This document shows, one piece after another, positions 42,084 through 50,704 of a stretch of DNA of 64,000 bases. Under the pieces are notes generated by a model. It saw nothing but the letters and a program-made list of their open reading frames with translations, had not been told where the DNA came from and did not search any database. The position numbers were made by a program, and so were the translations under genes. Source of the DNA: Prevotella sp. UBA2756 (GTDB lineage Bacteria > Bacteroidota > Bacteroidia > Bacteroidales > Bacteroidaceae). Location of the stretch: the NCBI GenBank assembly GCA_002353205.1, contig DEJE01000062.1, positions 40,261-104,260 of the forward strand, written 5' to 3'. The number at the start of each line of letters is the position of its first letter. The first letter of the stretch is position 1.

Positions 42084-42314
42084 GTGAAGACCTACTGGCA
42101 ACTGCTCAGGACGAAGCCCTTATACTTTGCCTCAGAGAGCATCTTGGACGAGGAGTGGGCAGGGAGCATGAAAGAAGAGGTCAGCAACAAAGGCATTAAG
42201 GTGGTCTTTTTGGAGCAAGCGTCATATATGCAAAGCCTATTGAACTACAAGAAAAGAGCGGGCCTCGCTCTGAAGAACCTCGCCAAAGAACTACAGGTGG
42301 CTGTGGTAGCATAA
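42084..42314 (+). CDS. Small hypothetical protein (uncertain)
   Basis: 76 codons from a GTG start after the promoter at 42005-42036: KTYWQLLRTKPLYFASESIL, EEVSNKGIKVVFLEQASYMQ, and a Lys/Ala-rich end. The frame also extends upstream to 42006, but that start precedes the promoter box. I do not recognise the family; it may be a fragment of a larger gene damaged when the island was inserted. Confidence 0.4.
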   Translation: MKTYWQLLRTKPLYFASESILDEEWAGSMKEEVSNKGIKVVFLEQASYMQSLLNYKKRAGLALKNLAKELQVAVVA

Positions 42315-42352
42315 ATTTGACTGTGAATTATCCGACGAAGAGTGTTTGTAGA

Positions 42353-43015
42353 ATGATGGAATACGATAAGATACCCCACGCGCTCCTGGCGCTTACCATG
42401 CTGATAGCATCGTGTGGGAATCCTGTTCATGACAAGGACAAAAATGGGGCTGCTGACAGTGTTGCGGCGGAAAGTGGCCTTGCGGAGGGTGTGGATGCTT
42501 TCCACAAGACGGGTGAGCGACTGACAATGTACAATAAGAATGGCAGAGCCTTGTACCTTGAGCGGGATACATCAGGATGGTTGAACTGCTATTCGATTGA
42601 GAACGGTGTGACAAAGAGGCTGCGATACGGTGAGGACAACTTCGACGAGGGGTTCTTCGAGCTGACCTATCATGCATACGACAGATATTTGTATATCGTC
42701 GGTGACACGAACCCGAACGGCATAGGATGGCTTTGTCGATTCTACCTGTACAGGATAGACCTGACTGATTTCTCCTTAAAACATATCAATACTGCAGCAG
42801 CCGTACGGTTTGAGCCGAAAAGAATCACAGTGGCAGAACCTGTGAGGCAATCAAATCCCGATGCGAACTGCACAGCAGAAGAGAACTGGATGCTCCACGA
42901 TGTTCACTTGAACATTCGCGGCGATAAGACCGACGAAGATGCAGAGGAATACGACTATCGCGGAATGGAGCGCCGGTATGGTGAACTCTTGGTCAATTCC
43001 AAAGGTATTCCTTAG
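42353..43015 (+). CDS. Hypothetical lipoprotein
   Basis: 220 residues. A signal peptide with lipobox LTMLIASCGN (Cys about 21 from the ATG at 42353) is followed by an acidic linker and a compact beta-rich domain with LYLERDTSGWLNCYSIENG, YHAYDRYLYIVGDTNPNGIG and a Trp/Tyr-rich middle. No family is recognised. The frame begins at 42317, but the ATG pair at 42353/42356 after AATG gives the proper signal peptide. Probably exported and anchored in the inner or outer membrane. Confidence 0.65.
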   Translation: MMEYDKIPHALLALTMLIASCGNPVHDKDKNGAADSVAAESGLAEGVDAFHKTGERLTMYNKNGRALYLERDTSGWLNCYSIENGVTKRLRYGEDNFDEGFFELTYHAYDRYLYIVGDTNPNGIGWLCRFYLYRIDLTDFSLKHINTAAAVRFEPKRITVAEPVRQSNPDANCTAEENWMLHDVHLNIRGDKTDEDAEEYDYRGMERRYGELLVNSKGIP

Positions 43016-43110
43016 GAACAGATTGATTGAAGACATAGCTGAACGACGTGGCCGCGACGGGACCGCTGAGGCCCGAAAAGCCGGGAATTTTTTATATGAA
43101 AAGGGGAAAT

Positions 43111-43185
43111 CGACTGACATTTTGCAAATTGTCAGTCGATTTTGCAAATTGTCAGTCCTTTCTTGTGCCTGTTTTCCTATCTTTG
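43111..43185 (+). promoter_or_regulatory. Palindrome, direct repeat and promoter before the BACON lipoprotein gene
   Basis: CGACTGACA / TGTCAGTCG (43111-43119 / 43130-43138) is a perfect 9-bp inverted repeat. The sequence TTTGCAAATTGTCAGTC occurs at 43121 and again at 43141, exactly 20 bp apart. TATCTTTG follows at 43178-43185. The arrangement looks like a terminator for the preceding gene combined with, or converted into, an operator pair. Confidence 0.5.
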
Positions 43186-43227
43186 TAGCATCATGGACGA
43201 TCATTAACTCATACATCATTATTTCCT

Positions 43228-45837
43228 ATGAATACAACGAGCAACAGAAAAAGCAGGCTGTCGGCATGGATGCTGGCGGCAGTGATGATGCTGGCCGCTG
43301 TGTTGACAGCATGCACAAAGGCCGAGGAGGAACTGGAACCTGTCGTGAAACCGGGCGATGTGGTGACCGATTTCAAGAAGGTGAAGCCGTATGGCGCCAC
43401 GCAGCAGTTCCAGACCGACCTCGATGCCCTCGTGACCTACGCCCTCGACATCCGTGCCATGCGCTGGGCCTACTTCAACATGGCCTCGAAGGGCTTTGGG
43501 AGCAACGAACCGTTCTCGGCAACGATGGATGATATCGATAACAACAAGACGTGCCGTCGCTATGCCGAGTCTGTCTACAACATCATCGACGCCGTGGTGC
43601 AGAATGCCGATGCCTACGAGCAAGCCCTGCAACGGCTCGAAGACTCGCAGGTGCTCGTTCGCGAGACACCACAGACACGCGGCATCCTGAGTGATGCGTG
43701 GGGCTTCATGACGAGCTGTAAGAAGACGCAGACGATGGGTCGCAAGTCGGTGGTCACCATCATGCGCGAGCTCGGCTGGACCAGCAACGCCGCCAAACTG
43801 CAGGAGGTGTACCGCAGTCTGCCCTCAGAGCTGCGGCGGGGCTACAGCAGCTCGCAGGACTTCTGGCGCGATTTCAGCACAGGAGCGCTCGACAGCCGTG
43901 CCAACCAAGTGTTTGTCAACCTCTACAACTATGCCGACCCGGAGTTTGGTGACAAGGCGCGCGACCTTGACATCACGCCCGGCAAGAACATCACCGTGGC
44001 GGGAGCCGAGCTGATAGAGAAAGGGTCGGCCCTCGTCATCGATGCCTGCCCCATCAGTACGCAGATCGGTTACGGCAAAGACGCCTTCGATGCCATCAAC
44101 GCCACCGCCAATCTGGTGAAGAAAGGCGACGTGAAGGGATTCCTCCAGAACGCTGCCAACAATCTCATCAACTACGGGCGCGACGTGTCGAAGCTGGCCG
44201 ACAAGATGCGCGGGCTCGACATCAACTACTGGGACTACGGCGACCAGTTCTGGGACTACGTGGGTAAGGACATCTCCACCGTGCTCATGAACGACGTGTG
44301 CTTCAATGAGCACTTCGGCGAGAGCGACGATACGGGCGAGCTCATTCCCAACATGGTGAAGACGAAAGACCGCAACGGACAGGAGATAACCCTGCTCATC
44401 ATGGTAGACAGCAACAGCGGCAAGACCACCATCAGCTGCGTGTTCGATAAGGACGGCAACATCATTGCCAATCCCGACCTGCCGGGGAAGAAGCAGATTA
44501 CCGTGGTGAACCGCCATACTGGCAAGCGCGCCACCAAGACCATTACCGTGCCCGAGAAAGGGGAGACCGAGGTGGAGGTAGACCTGGAGTTCGACGAGGT
44601 GATGCTCGAAGAGATTCCTGAGAAGGGCGATCTCTCGGTGAGTCCCTCTCCGCTCACTATCGCCAGCACAGGGGGCAATTACAAGGCAATGATCGTCACC
44701 AACTACCTCTACTACACCTGCTCCACGAAGGACGACTGGCTGAAGGCTTCCATCGCTTCCGACGTGAACTACCTCTACGTCAGCGCGTCGAAGAACGAGA
44801 CAGGGCAGCAGCGACGAGGCTCGGTCACCGTGTCGGCCACCGATTCCAAGGGCAAGGTGCTCAAGTCGACAGTGCTCACCGTCGTGCAGGAGGTTCCCGA
44901 GGTGACCGAATACTGGGTGTCGGCAACGCCGTCGACGGTGCAGTTCGACAAGGACGGCGGCAAGCAGGAGGTTGTCATCGACCATTCCAACGCGCTCAAC
45001 TACGTCATACCCGTCATCGGCGACGACCTCATCGGCTGGTGCGACCTGAGCTGGAAGGAGACAGCCACGGGCTGGAACATCGTCGTCGACGTGGATCCCA
45101 ACACGACGGGCAAGGAGCGTGCGGGCACATTCCTCGTCTACGTGGCTTCCAACCAGAAAGACCTCGACCGTGCTGTCAAGGAAGGTGTCTTCGACAAGCA
45201 GCTCGTGGCGGCCACCACCGTCATGGTGAAGCAGAGTGCAGAGGCCGAGCTGAAGATGACCGCCATCAAGTCCATGGAGTTGAATGTCAAAGTGAAGATA
45301 AAAGACGTTGACACGGGAAAGGAGTCGAGTTCGAGCTTCACCTTCAGCAATTTCGACAGTTACGAACTCACGCAGCAAGGAGCCACCGTACACTTGAAGT
45401 TCATCGACATCGACGATGACGTCAAAATGGTGAACGGTTTCAAGCAAGGCTATTATGACACCAAAGAGCTGGAGTTCGATATCACAGGCTTCACAGAGAC
45501 GACGGGATGGCTCAGTGGATGCAAGGTGAAGAACCTGGCATACACTTCTACGTGGGAAGCTTACTACGGAGAAGCCTTCAAAGGTGCGGGAGAAGATACC
45601 TACAATAAGCGATACACCGAAATGAAAGTGAGCAACATGGATGCCCAGCCCGACGACTCGCCCAATAATCTCGGATTCGGAGGCGAGAGCAGGTATCACA
45701 CGATCGAACAGTTCAGCTATAAAGAACTGATAAAAGACTATGGTAAACCCGAAAGACAGCACGTCTACGGAATCGTTGACGACAGCGAGAACATCGTCAA
45801 CGTGTCGATAGAATTCGAGTTCACCGGCGGGAAGTAG
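43228..45837 (+). CDS. BACON domain-containing lipoprotein
   Basis: 869 residues with a lipoprotein signal (MMLAAVLTACTKAEEE, Cys about 29). The first 400 residues are helical and unassigned, with SKLADKMRGLDINYWDYGDQ in the middle. From about 470 to 660 there are two BACON-type beta domains (LSVSPSPLTIASTGGNYKAM with WLKASIASDVNYLYVSASKN, then YWVSATPSTVQFDKDGGKQE). The C-terminal part is another beta domain. BACON domains are spacers or glycan/mucin-binding modules on Bacteroidetes surface proteins. It stands alone between a promoter region and a hairpin. Confidence 0.85.
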   Translation: MNTTSNRKSRLSAWMLAAVMMLAAVLTACTKAEEELEPVVKPGDVVTDFKKVKPYGATQQFQTDLDALVTYALDIRAMRWAYFNMASKGFGSNEPFSATMDDIDNNKTCRRYAESVYNIIDAVVQNADAYEQALQRLEDSQVLVRETPQTRGILSDAWGFMTSCKKTQTMGRKSVVTIMRELGWTSNAAKLQEVYRSLPSELRRGYSSSQDFWRDFSTGALDSRANQVFVNLYNYADPEFGDKARDLDITPGKNITVAGAELIEKGSALVIDACPISTQIGYGKDAFDAINATANLVKKGDVKGFLQNAANNLINYGRDVSKLADKMRGLDINYWDYGDQFWDYVGKDISTVLMNDVCFNEHFGESDDTGELIPNMVKTKDRNGQEITLLIMVDSNSGKTTISCVFDKDGNIIANPDLPGKKQITVVNRHTGKRATKTITVPEKGETEVEVDLEFDEVMLEEIPEKGDLSVSPSPLTIASTGGNYKAMIVTNYLYYTCSTKDDWLKASIASDVNYLYVSASKNETGQQRRGSVTVSATDSKGKVLKSTVLTVVQEVPEVTEYWVSATPSTVQFDKDGGKQEVVIDHSNALNYVIPVIGDDLIGWCDLSWKETATGWNIVVDVDPNTTGKERAGTFLVYVASNQKDLDRAVKEGVFDKQLVAATTVMVKQSAEAELKMTAIKSMELNVKVKIKDVDTGKESSSSFTFSNFDSYELTQQGATVHLKFIDIDDDVKMVNGFKQGYYDTKELEFDITGFTETTGWLSGCKVKNLAYTSTWEAYYGEAFKGAGEDTYNKRYTEMKVSNMDAQPDDSPNNLGFGGESRYHTIEQFSYKELIKDYGKPERQHVYGIVDDSENIVNVSIEFEFTGGK

Positions 45838-45879
45838 CATTGCGCCGTTCGTGTTCACACTTCAAGTCATCACGAAATC

Positions 45880-45927
45880 AAGTTTCGGCAGTCGGGGAAA
45901 AAATTGAATCCCCTGCTGCCGAAACTT
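45880..45927 (+). terminator. Hairpin after the BACON lipoprotein gene
   Basis: AAGTTTCGGCAG / CTGCCGAAACTT, perfect 12-bp arms, with an inner GGGG/CCCC pair. The following T run is weak (GTTTCAT). Confidence 0.65.
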
Positions 45928-45982
45928 GTTTCATGAATCAGAGGAAATAGAGTTGACATAATAACAAAAATTGAGCTTAATA

Positions 45983-46014
45983 TTTGCATAATTCAGTAAT
46001 TATACATATCTTTG
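45983..46014 (+). promoter_or_regulatory. Promoter of the C10 peptidase gene
   Basis: TTTG (45983-45986), 20 bp, TATCTTTG (46007-46014), about 100 bp before the start codon. Confidence 0.6.
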
Positions 46015-46111
46015 GTGGCGAAAATGAACAGAATAGGTCCGATAGCGGTTAAGCTAAAGGAATTCGTAGAGGAAACTCATTATTACCATACAACTCTTAA
46101 TACACAAGATA

Positions 46112-49100
46112 ATGATGAAAAAGCAAACCTTGTTATTTATTGCTCTGCTCGCAGCGATAGTTGTGTTTGGCAGACCCGTCAATGAGCAACAGGCGCTACG
46201 GAAAGCGCAGCAGTTCATGCTCGACAAACAGTTGGTCATGGAGGGCAGGGAGTTGGTCATGGACAATAGTTTCCAACAGAGTACCGGTCGTGAACAGGCC
46301 TTCTTTGTGTTTAATGTTGAGAACCAGGGCGGTTTTGTCATTGTCAGCGGTGACGACCGCACCCCTGAGATCCTAGGTTATTCCGAGCACGGACATCTTG
46401 ACATGGCATCAGCACCTTGCAATTTACGATGGCTGCTGGAAGGCTATGCGCAGGCTATCTGCAGGCAGGATGGGAGCGATGATAGTGGCCTTCGTAGGGT
46501 TGACTATACCCCTCTGGCAGACATCGCCCCGCTGGTGAGCACGGAATGGGGACAGAGCTCGCCATATAATGACCTCTGTCCGAATGCCGAGGGCGGCAAC
46601 TGCGTGACGGGCTGCGTAGCCACGTCGATGGCGCAGATTATCAACTATAACCGCTGGCCGCAAGATGCGACAGGCAGCGTGGAGGCCTACGTGAGCGACA
46701 CCTACAAAATCGCCATGCCTGCCCTGCCGCCTACGACCTTCAACTGGGACAATATGTCGTCGGCAGACATTGCCCGGCTGATGCTCTATTGCGGACAGTC
46801 AGTCAAGATGGACTATGGACCGGGCGGCTCGGGAGCCTTCGTGGAGAATGTTGCCCCGGCCATGATGGATGTGTTCGGCTACAGCAAGAGCGTTCAGTTG
46901 CTGTCGCGCGACAAGTATGACTCGGCGGCCTGGGAACAACTGATGTACGACGAACTGTCGCAGGGACGCCCCATGGTATATAGTGGTCAAGGTCCCAGTG
47001 GCGGCCACTCGTTCATCGTGTGTGGTTATCAGGATGGACTTTTTTATGTTAACTGGGGATGGAACGGCAATTTAGACGGTTATTTCGACCTAAGCATTCT
47101 GAAACCAGGCAACGGCACCGACTTCAGTGCCGGACAGTCGGCAGTAGTAGGCATACAGCCACCGGCCGGTGCCGGCGATATCACGCGCCCTAAGGTCGTG
47201 GTGCAGCAGATGACGGTCAACGAGACGACGCTCAGCAGGAATTCCTCAGGTGAAGATTTCCCTGCCGTCACCATCGGAAGCAAGGTGGTGAGCGACCTAG
47301 CCACCGACGCAACTATCCAGGTCGGACTGGCTCTCTACGATGCCAGCGGACTACTCGAGGTTCTGGCCAGCACAGAGCATGCCTTCACCGGCGACGAGCC
47401 GTTTACCTATGAGGCATCCGTTAACATCAGTGGTAAGTTGCCCGACGGCGACTACACCATCAGGGCTGTCAACCGCATGCCGGCTGACGCCGACTGGCTG
47501 AGCGACGCGGCATCTACCGACCACTATATCAGCCTGTCTATAGTGGGCAACGAGGCCCTTCTGCAGGTCTTGCCGAAGACGAGTGAAGGGGAGAATACTA
47601 TAGAGATGGGTGTTCACACTATTGACAGTATCACCTACAGGCTGGTATGTGAATACGGGAACTACCGCGCCTACGTGGTTGCTTATAATGAGACGGAGAA
47701 ATATGTGGGTGACGTCTACGTGCCCGATGTCGTCAGTTTTGCTAATATGCCCTTCAAGGTGTTCGGTGCGGATTGGGGAACTTTCAGTGATAGTCCGGAG
47801 CTGACTTCCTTGTCAATAGGCATCAAATCTACAATAAGCAATTGTCCAAAGCTGGAGAAACTGGAAATCAGGCAGAATGTGACAGAGTGGTATAACGTCT
47901 CGGGTTGTGATGCCTTAGAGTCTGTAACATTCCCATCGTCGTTAGTAAGTATTGGTGAAGTTTCTTTCTGTCGGAATCTCAAGGAAATACGGTTCATGAC
48001 AGAGCGCAAACTGCAATTGAATATTTGGGACTCTTGGAATGGCTTTTGGGCTGCCGAAAGCATGCCGGCATTGAAGGATATCTATTTCAGCTCGGACTAT
48101 CCTCCTCAGACTCCAACGAATGGGGAGTGGACACCCAATCCGAATGTCACCATCCATGTTCCAGGCGGCACACTGCCCGTCTACAAGGAGTCAATCTTCA
48201 AGAACTGGAATCTCTCTGACGACCAGCCCGCCATTCCTGCCAACGTGGCATGGGACTATTGCGGTAGTGATGAGAGATGTAGCAGTGGCATTGCCGTAGG
48301 ACGCGGCAATAATGACGTGGAGTTTGCCATGTGCGTTCCAGCCTCTCATATCTTGCCCTATAAAGGATGTAAGGTGACGAAGATTGAATTCTATTCCTGT
48401 CCGCCGCCAATTAACGACTTTCACTGGGCCGACGTAGAGTATGTGTTCCTCACAAAGCCGGGCACCGACTATCTGGTGAAGGTGCCGCTGACGACGGTGC
48501 GTGGCACGTGGAATACCGTGGTGTTGCCGGAGCCATACGTTATTACCGGCGACCAGCTCTTTGTGGGTTATGGGCGCAACAAGGCGCTTGAAGCCGAATG
48601 GGCTAATATGAGTGTCGAAGACGAGGCGTTCTATATGCGTGTAATGGGTGACGATTTCTCCTGGGGCATGGCCAGTGAAGTAGGCGTATGGCAGAAGCAT
48701 GCCGAGTTGATGGATTGGAACCATCCGCTGCCCATCCGCTTCTATATAGAGGGCGACGGACTGCCTACTGATGTGCTGATTGGCGAGTCCGAGATAATGG
48801 ACGACGGTGACGAGCAGGCCGTGCAAGCACCTGTAATGCTGCCACCGACGAAAGCTCAGCATACCGCTGGCGGGTATTTCACACAGTCGCTCAATGGTCA
48901 GGGGCAGTATGCCGAAGTTGGAAAGCAGGCCATCTGTACACTTCCCTCTGCCGACAAGGCAACACCTGCCGTTTCCAAACCGATGGCCGCTACTGCCAGA
49001 GCTGAATTGCATCGTGCCGCCAATGGCAAGATGCAGATAAAGACTAAAGTTCGCAGCCGTACCCCTCGGGCGATACAAGTCCTGACGCTCGACTGGACTA

Positions 49101-50665
49101 TCGACAACAAGATTCTCGGTAGCCAGAGCTTCGAGACCTACCTGCTGCCCAACCATGAAGAGACCTTCTACATCGACCTGCCGGATAATATTAAGGGCCG
49201 CAACCACACGGTGGTGGTCGACGTGGTAGACATCGACGGCGAGCCTGACGGAGTGAAGGCCAACAGCAGCGACACGATCGCTTTTGCTTTACCTGCCACA
49301 ACCCATTTCGACCGTCGTATTGTGATGGAAGAGGCAACAGGAACTTGGTGTGGCTGGTGTCCGCGAGGCATTGAAACCATCAAGCTGGCCACAGAGAAAT
49401 ATCCCGACAACTTTATAGCCATCGGCATGCATACCAGCGATGAGATGTATCCGTCGAATCGTTCGTATGATGCCATCCTGAGCCAGTTTACCAGTGTGCC
49501 AAACAGTTTTGTGAATCGCACGCAGCTTGTAGACCCGGATTGGTGGACGGTCAGCAACATCGTTGAGAGTCAGAAGAGCTCTGCCGATGCCGACATCAGT
49601 GCCACGGCGCTCTTTACGGCGGCAGACAGCTCACTGGTAACAGTCAGCACGGAGACTGTTTTTGGATATTCGGATAACGGTACTACGGATCACCGCATCG
49701 CCTACGTAGTTCTGGAGGACAGCGTAGGGCCTTATAGACAGGCGAACTTCTACTCTGACCCATCAGCACCTGATAATCCTGACAACTATATGAACCAGTG
49801 GGTTCACGCTGACTATTACGTACCGATGCTTTATAATGACGTGGCGCGCGGCATCTTCGACGACTATCAGGGCGTGAAGGGCAGTGTACCTGCTGAGCTG
49901 ACGGAGGGCGAGGTCTATAAGTATGACTATACGCTCAGGCTGCCTGATGATGTTCAGAATAAGAAAAACGTTCGCATCGTGGTGCTGTTGATAGACTGCA
50001 ATAGCGGTGAGATACTGAATGCGGCTCAGACGAAGGTAGACTATGATGCCTCGAAGTTCTCCACGATAGTGGCAAAGAACTGTTCTCGCAGCTATGGCGA
50101 TGAGAATCCAGCACTGGAGTTCACCGTGGAGGGAGCACCGCTTGACGGCGAGCCGGAGATCAGTTGTGAGGCTACAGCCTCGTCGCCGCTGGGCTCCTAT
50201 CCTATCCGTGTGGGCCGTGGTACTGTAAAGAACCGTTTTGTCACCTTCATCGATGGTCTGCTTACAGTGGAGAAGGCACCCTTGGTGGTGTCTGTGGGTA
50301 ACTACACACGCGAGCAGTTTCAGGAGAATCCGGAGTTTGTGATTAACTATAACGGATGGAAACTCGGAGAGGATGAGAGTGTGCTGAGGGCATTGCCACG
50401 AGCCCGTACGACGGCCACATACGATAGTCCCGTGGGTGAGTATGATATTGTCGTCTCTGGTGGACTGGCTACCAACTATGAGCTACAGTATGTCAATGGA
50501 GTGTTGACGATTACGGAGACCACTGGCATCGCTGAGATTTCCGTATCCCAGCCCGCCGATATCTATTCTCTGATGGGTAATAAGGTCAGGTCGAAAGCTA
50601 CGACGTTAGATGGCCTGCAGAGAGGTGTTTATATTGTCAATGGACGAAGGGTTATTATAAGATAA
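46112..50665 (+). CDS. Very large multidomain C10 (streptopain-type) cysteine peptidase
   Basis: 1517 residues, several times the usual size. Order: signal peptide (1-20), Spi-type propeptide (about 22-100), C10 peptidase with catalytic Cys168 in GNCVTGCVATSMAQI and His299 in GGHSFIVCGYQ, plus YVNWGWNGNLDGYF; a leucine-rich segment (about 530-680); further beta domains; an Omp28-like segment near 1070 with the redox-type CGWC in ATGTWCGWCPRG; an MBG-type domain (about 1400-1480); and the tail LQRGVYIVNGRRVIIR. The peptidase should cut proteins outside the cell. The internal CxxC module and surface tail make it a multi-function surface enzyme (inference). The start may be the first or second of two adjacent ATGs. 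Confidence 0.9.
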   Translation: MMKKQTLLFIALLAAIVVFGRPVNEQQALRKAQQFMLDKQLVMEGRELVMDNSFQQSTGREQAFFVFNVENQGGFVIVSGDDRTPEILGYSEHGHLDMASAPCNLRWLLEGYAQAICRQDGSDDSGLRRVDYTPLADIAPLVSTEWGQSSPYNDLCPNAEGGNCVTGCVATSMAQIINYNRWPQDATGSVEAYVSDTYKIAMPALPPTTFNWDNMSSADIARLMLYCGQSVKMDYGPGGSGAFVENVAPAMMDVFGYSKSVQLLSRDKYDSAAWEQLMYDELSQGRPMVYSGQGPSGGHSFIVCGYQDGLFYVNWGWNGNLDGYFDLSILKPGNGTDFSAGQSAVVGIQPPAGAGDITRPKVVVQQMTVNETTLSRNSSGEDFPAVTIGSKVVSDLATDATIQVGLALYDASGLLEVLASTEHAFTGDEPFTYEASVNISGKLPDGDYTIRAVNRMPADADWLSDAASTDHYISLSIVGNEALLQVLPKTSEGENTIEMGVHTIDSITYRLVCEYGNYRAYVVAYNETEKYVGDVYVPDVVSFANMPFKVFGADWGTFSDSPELTSLSIGIKSTISNCPKLEKLEIRQNVTEWYNVSGCDALESVTFPSSLVSIGEVSFCRNLKEIRFMTERKLQLNIWDSWNGFWAAESMPALKDIYFSSDYPPQTPTNGEWTPNPNVTIHVPGGTLPVYKESIFKNWNLSDDQPAIPANVAWDYCGSDERCSSGIAVGRGNNDVEFAMCVPASHILPYKGCKVTKIEFYSCPPPINDFHWADVEYVFLTKPGTDYLVKVPLTTVRGTWNTVVLPEPYVITGDQLFVGYGRNKALEAEWANMSVEDEAFYMRVMGDDFSWGMASEVGVWQKHAELMDWNHPLPIRFYIEGDGLPTDVLIGESEIMDDGDEQAVQAPVMLPPTKAQHTAGGYFTQSLNGQGQYAEVGKQAICTLPSADKATPAVSKPMAATARAELHRAANGKMQIKTKVRSRTPRAIQVLTLDWTIDNKILGSQSFETYLLPNHEETFYIDLPDNIKGRNHTVVVDVVDIDGEPDGVKANSSDTIAFALPATTHFDRRIVMEEATGTWCGWCPRGIETIKLATEKYPDNFIAIGMHTSDEMYPSNRSYDAILSQFTSVPNSFVNRTQLVDPDWWTVSNIVESQKSSADADISATALFTAADSSLVTVSTETVFGYSDNGTTDHRIAYVVLEDSVGPYRQANFYSDPSAPDNPDNYMNQWVHADYYVPMLYNDVARGIFDDYQGVKGSVPAELTEGEVYKYDYTLRLPDDVQNKKNVRIVVLLIDCNSGEILNAAQTKVDYDASKFSTIVAKNCSRSYGDENPALEFTVEGAPLDGEPEISCEATASSPLGSYPIRVGRGTVKNRFVTFIDGLLTVEKAPLVVSVGNYTREQFQENPEFVINYNGWKLGEDESVLRALPRARTTATYDSPVGEYDIVVSGGLATNYELQYVNGVLTITETTGIAEISVSQPADIYSLMGNKVRSKATTLDGLQRGVYIVNGRRVIIR

Positions 50666-50704
50666 TGTAAGTGTGGCTTCAAAGAAAGATACTGCTATCA
50701 AAAG

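Noticed and set aside
43825..45858. 677-codon minus-strand open frame
   Set aside because: Antisense to the BACON lipoprotein, which has a signal peptide, promoter and terminator; the antisense translation has none.
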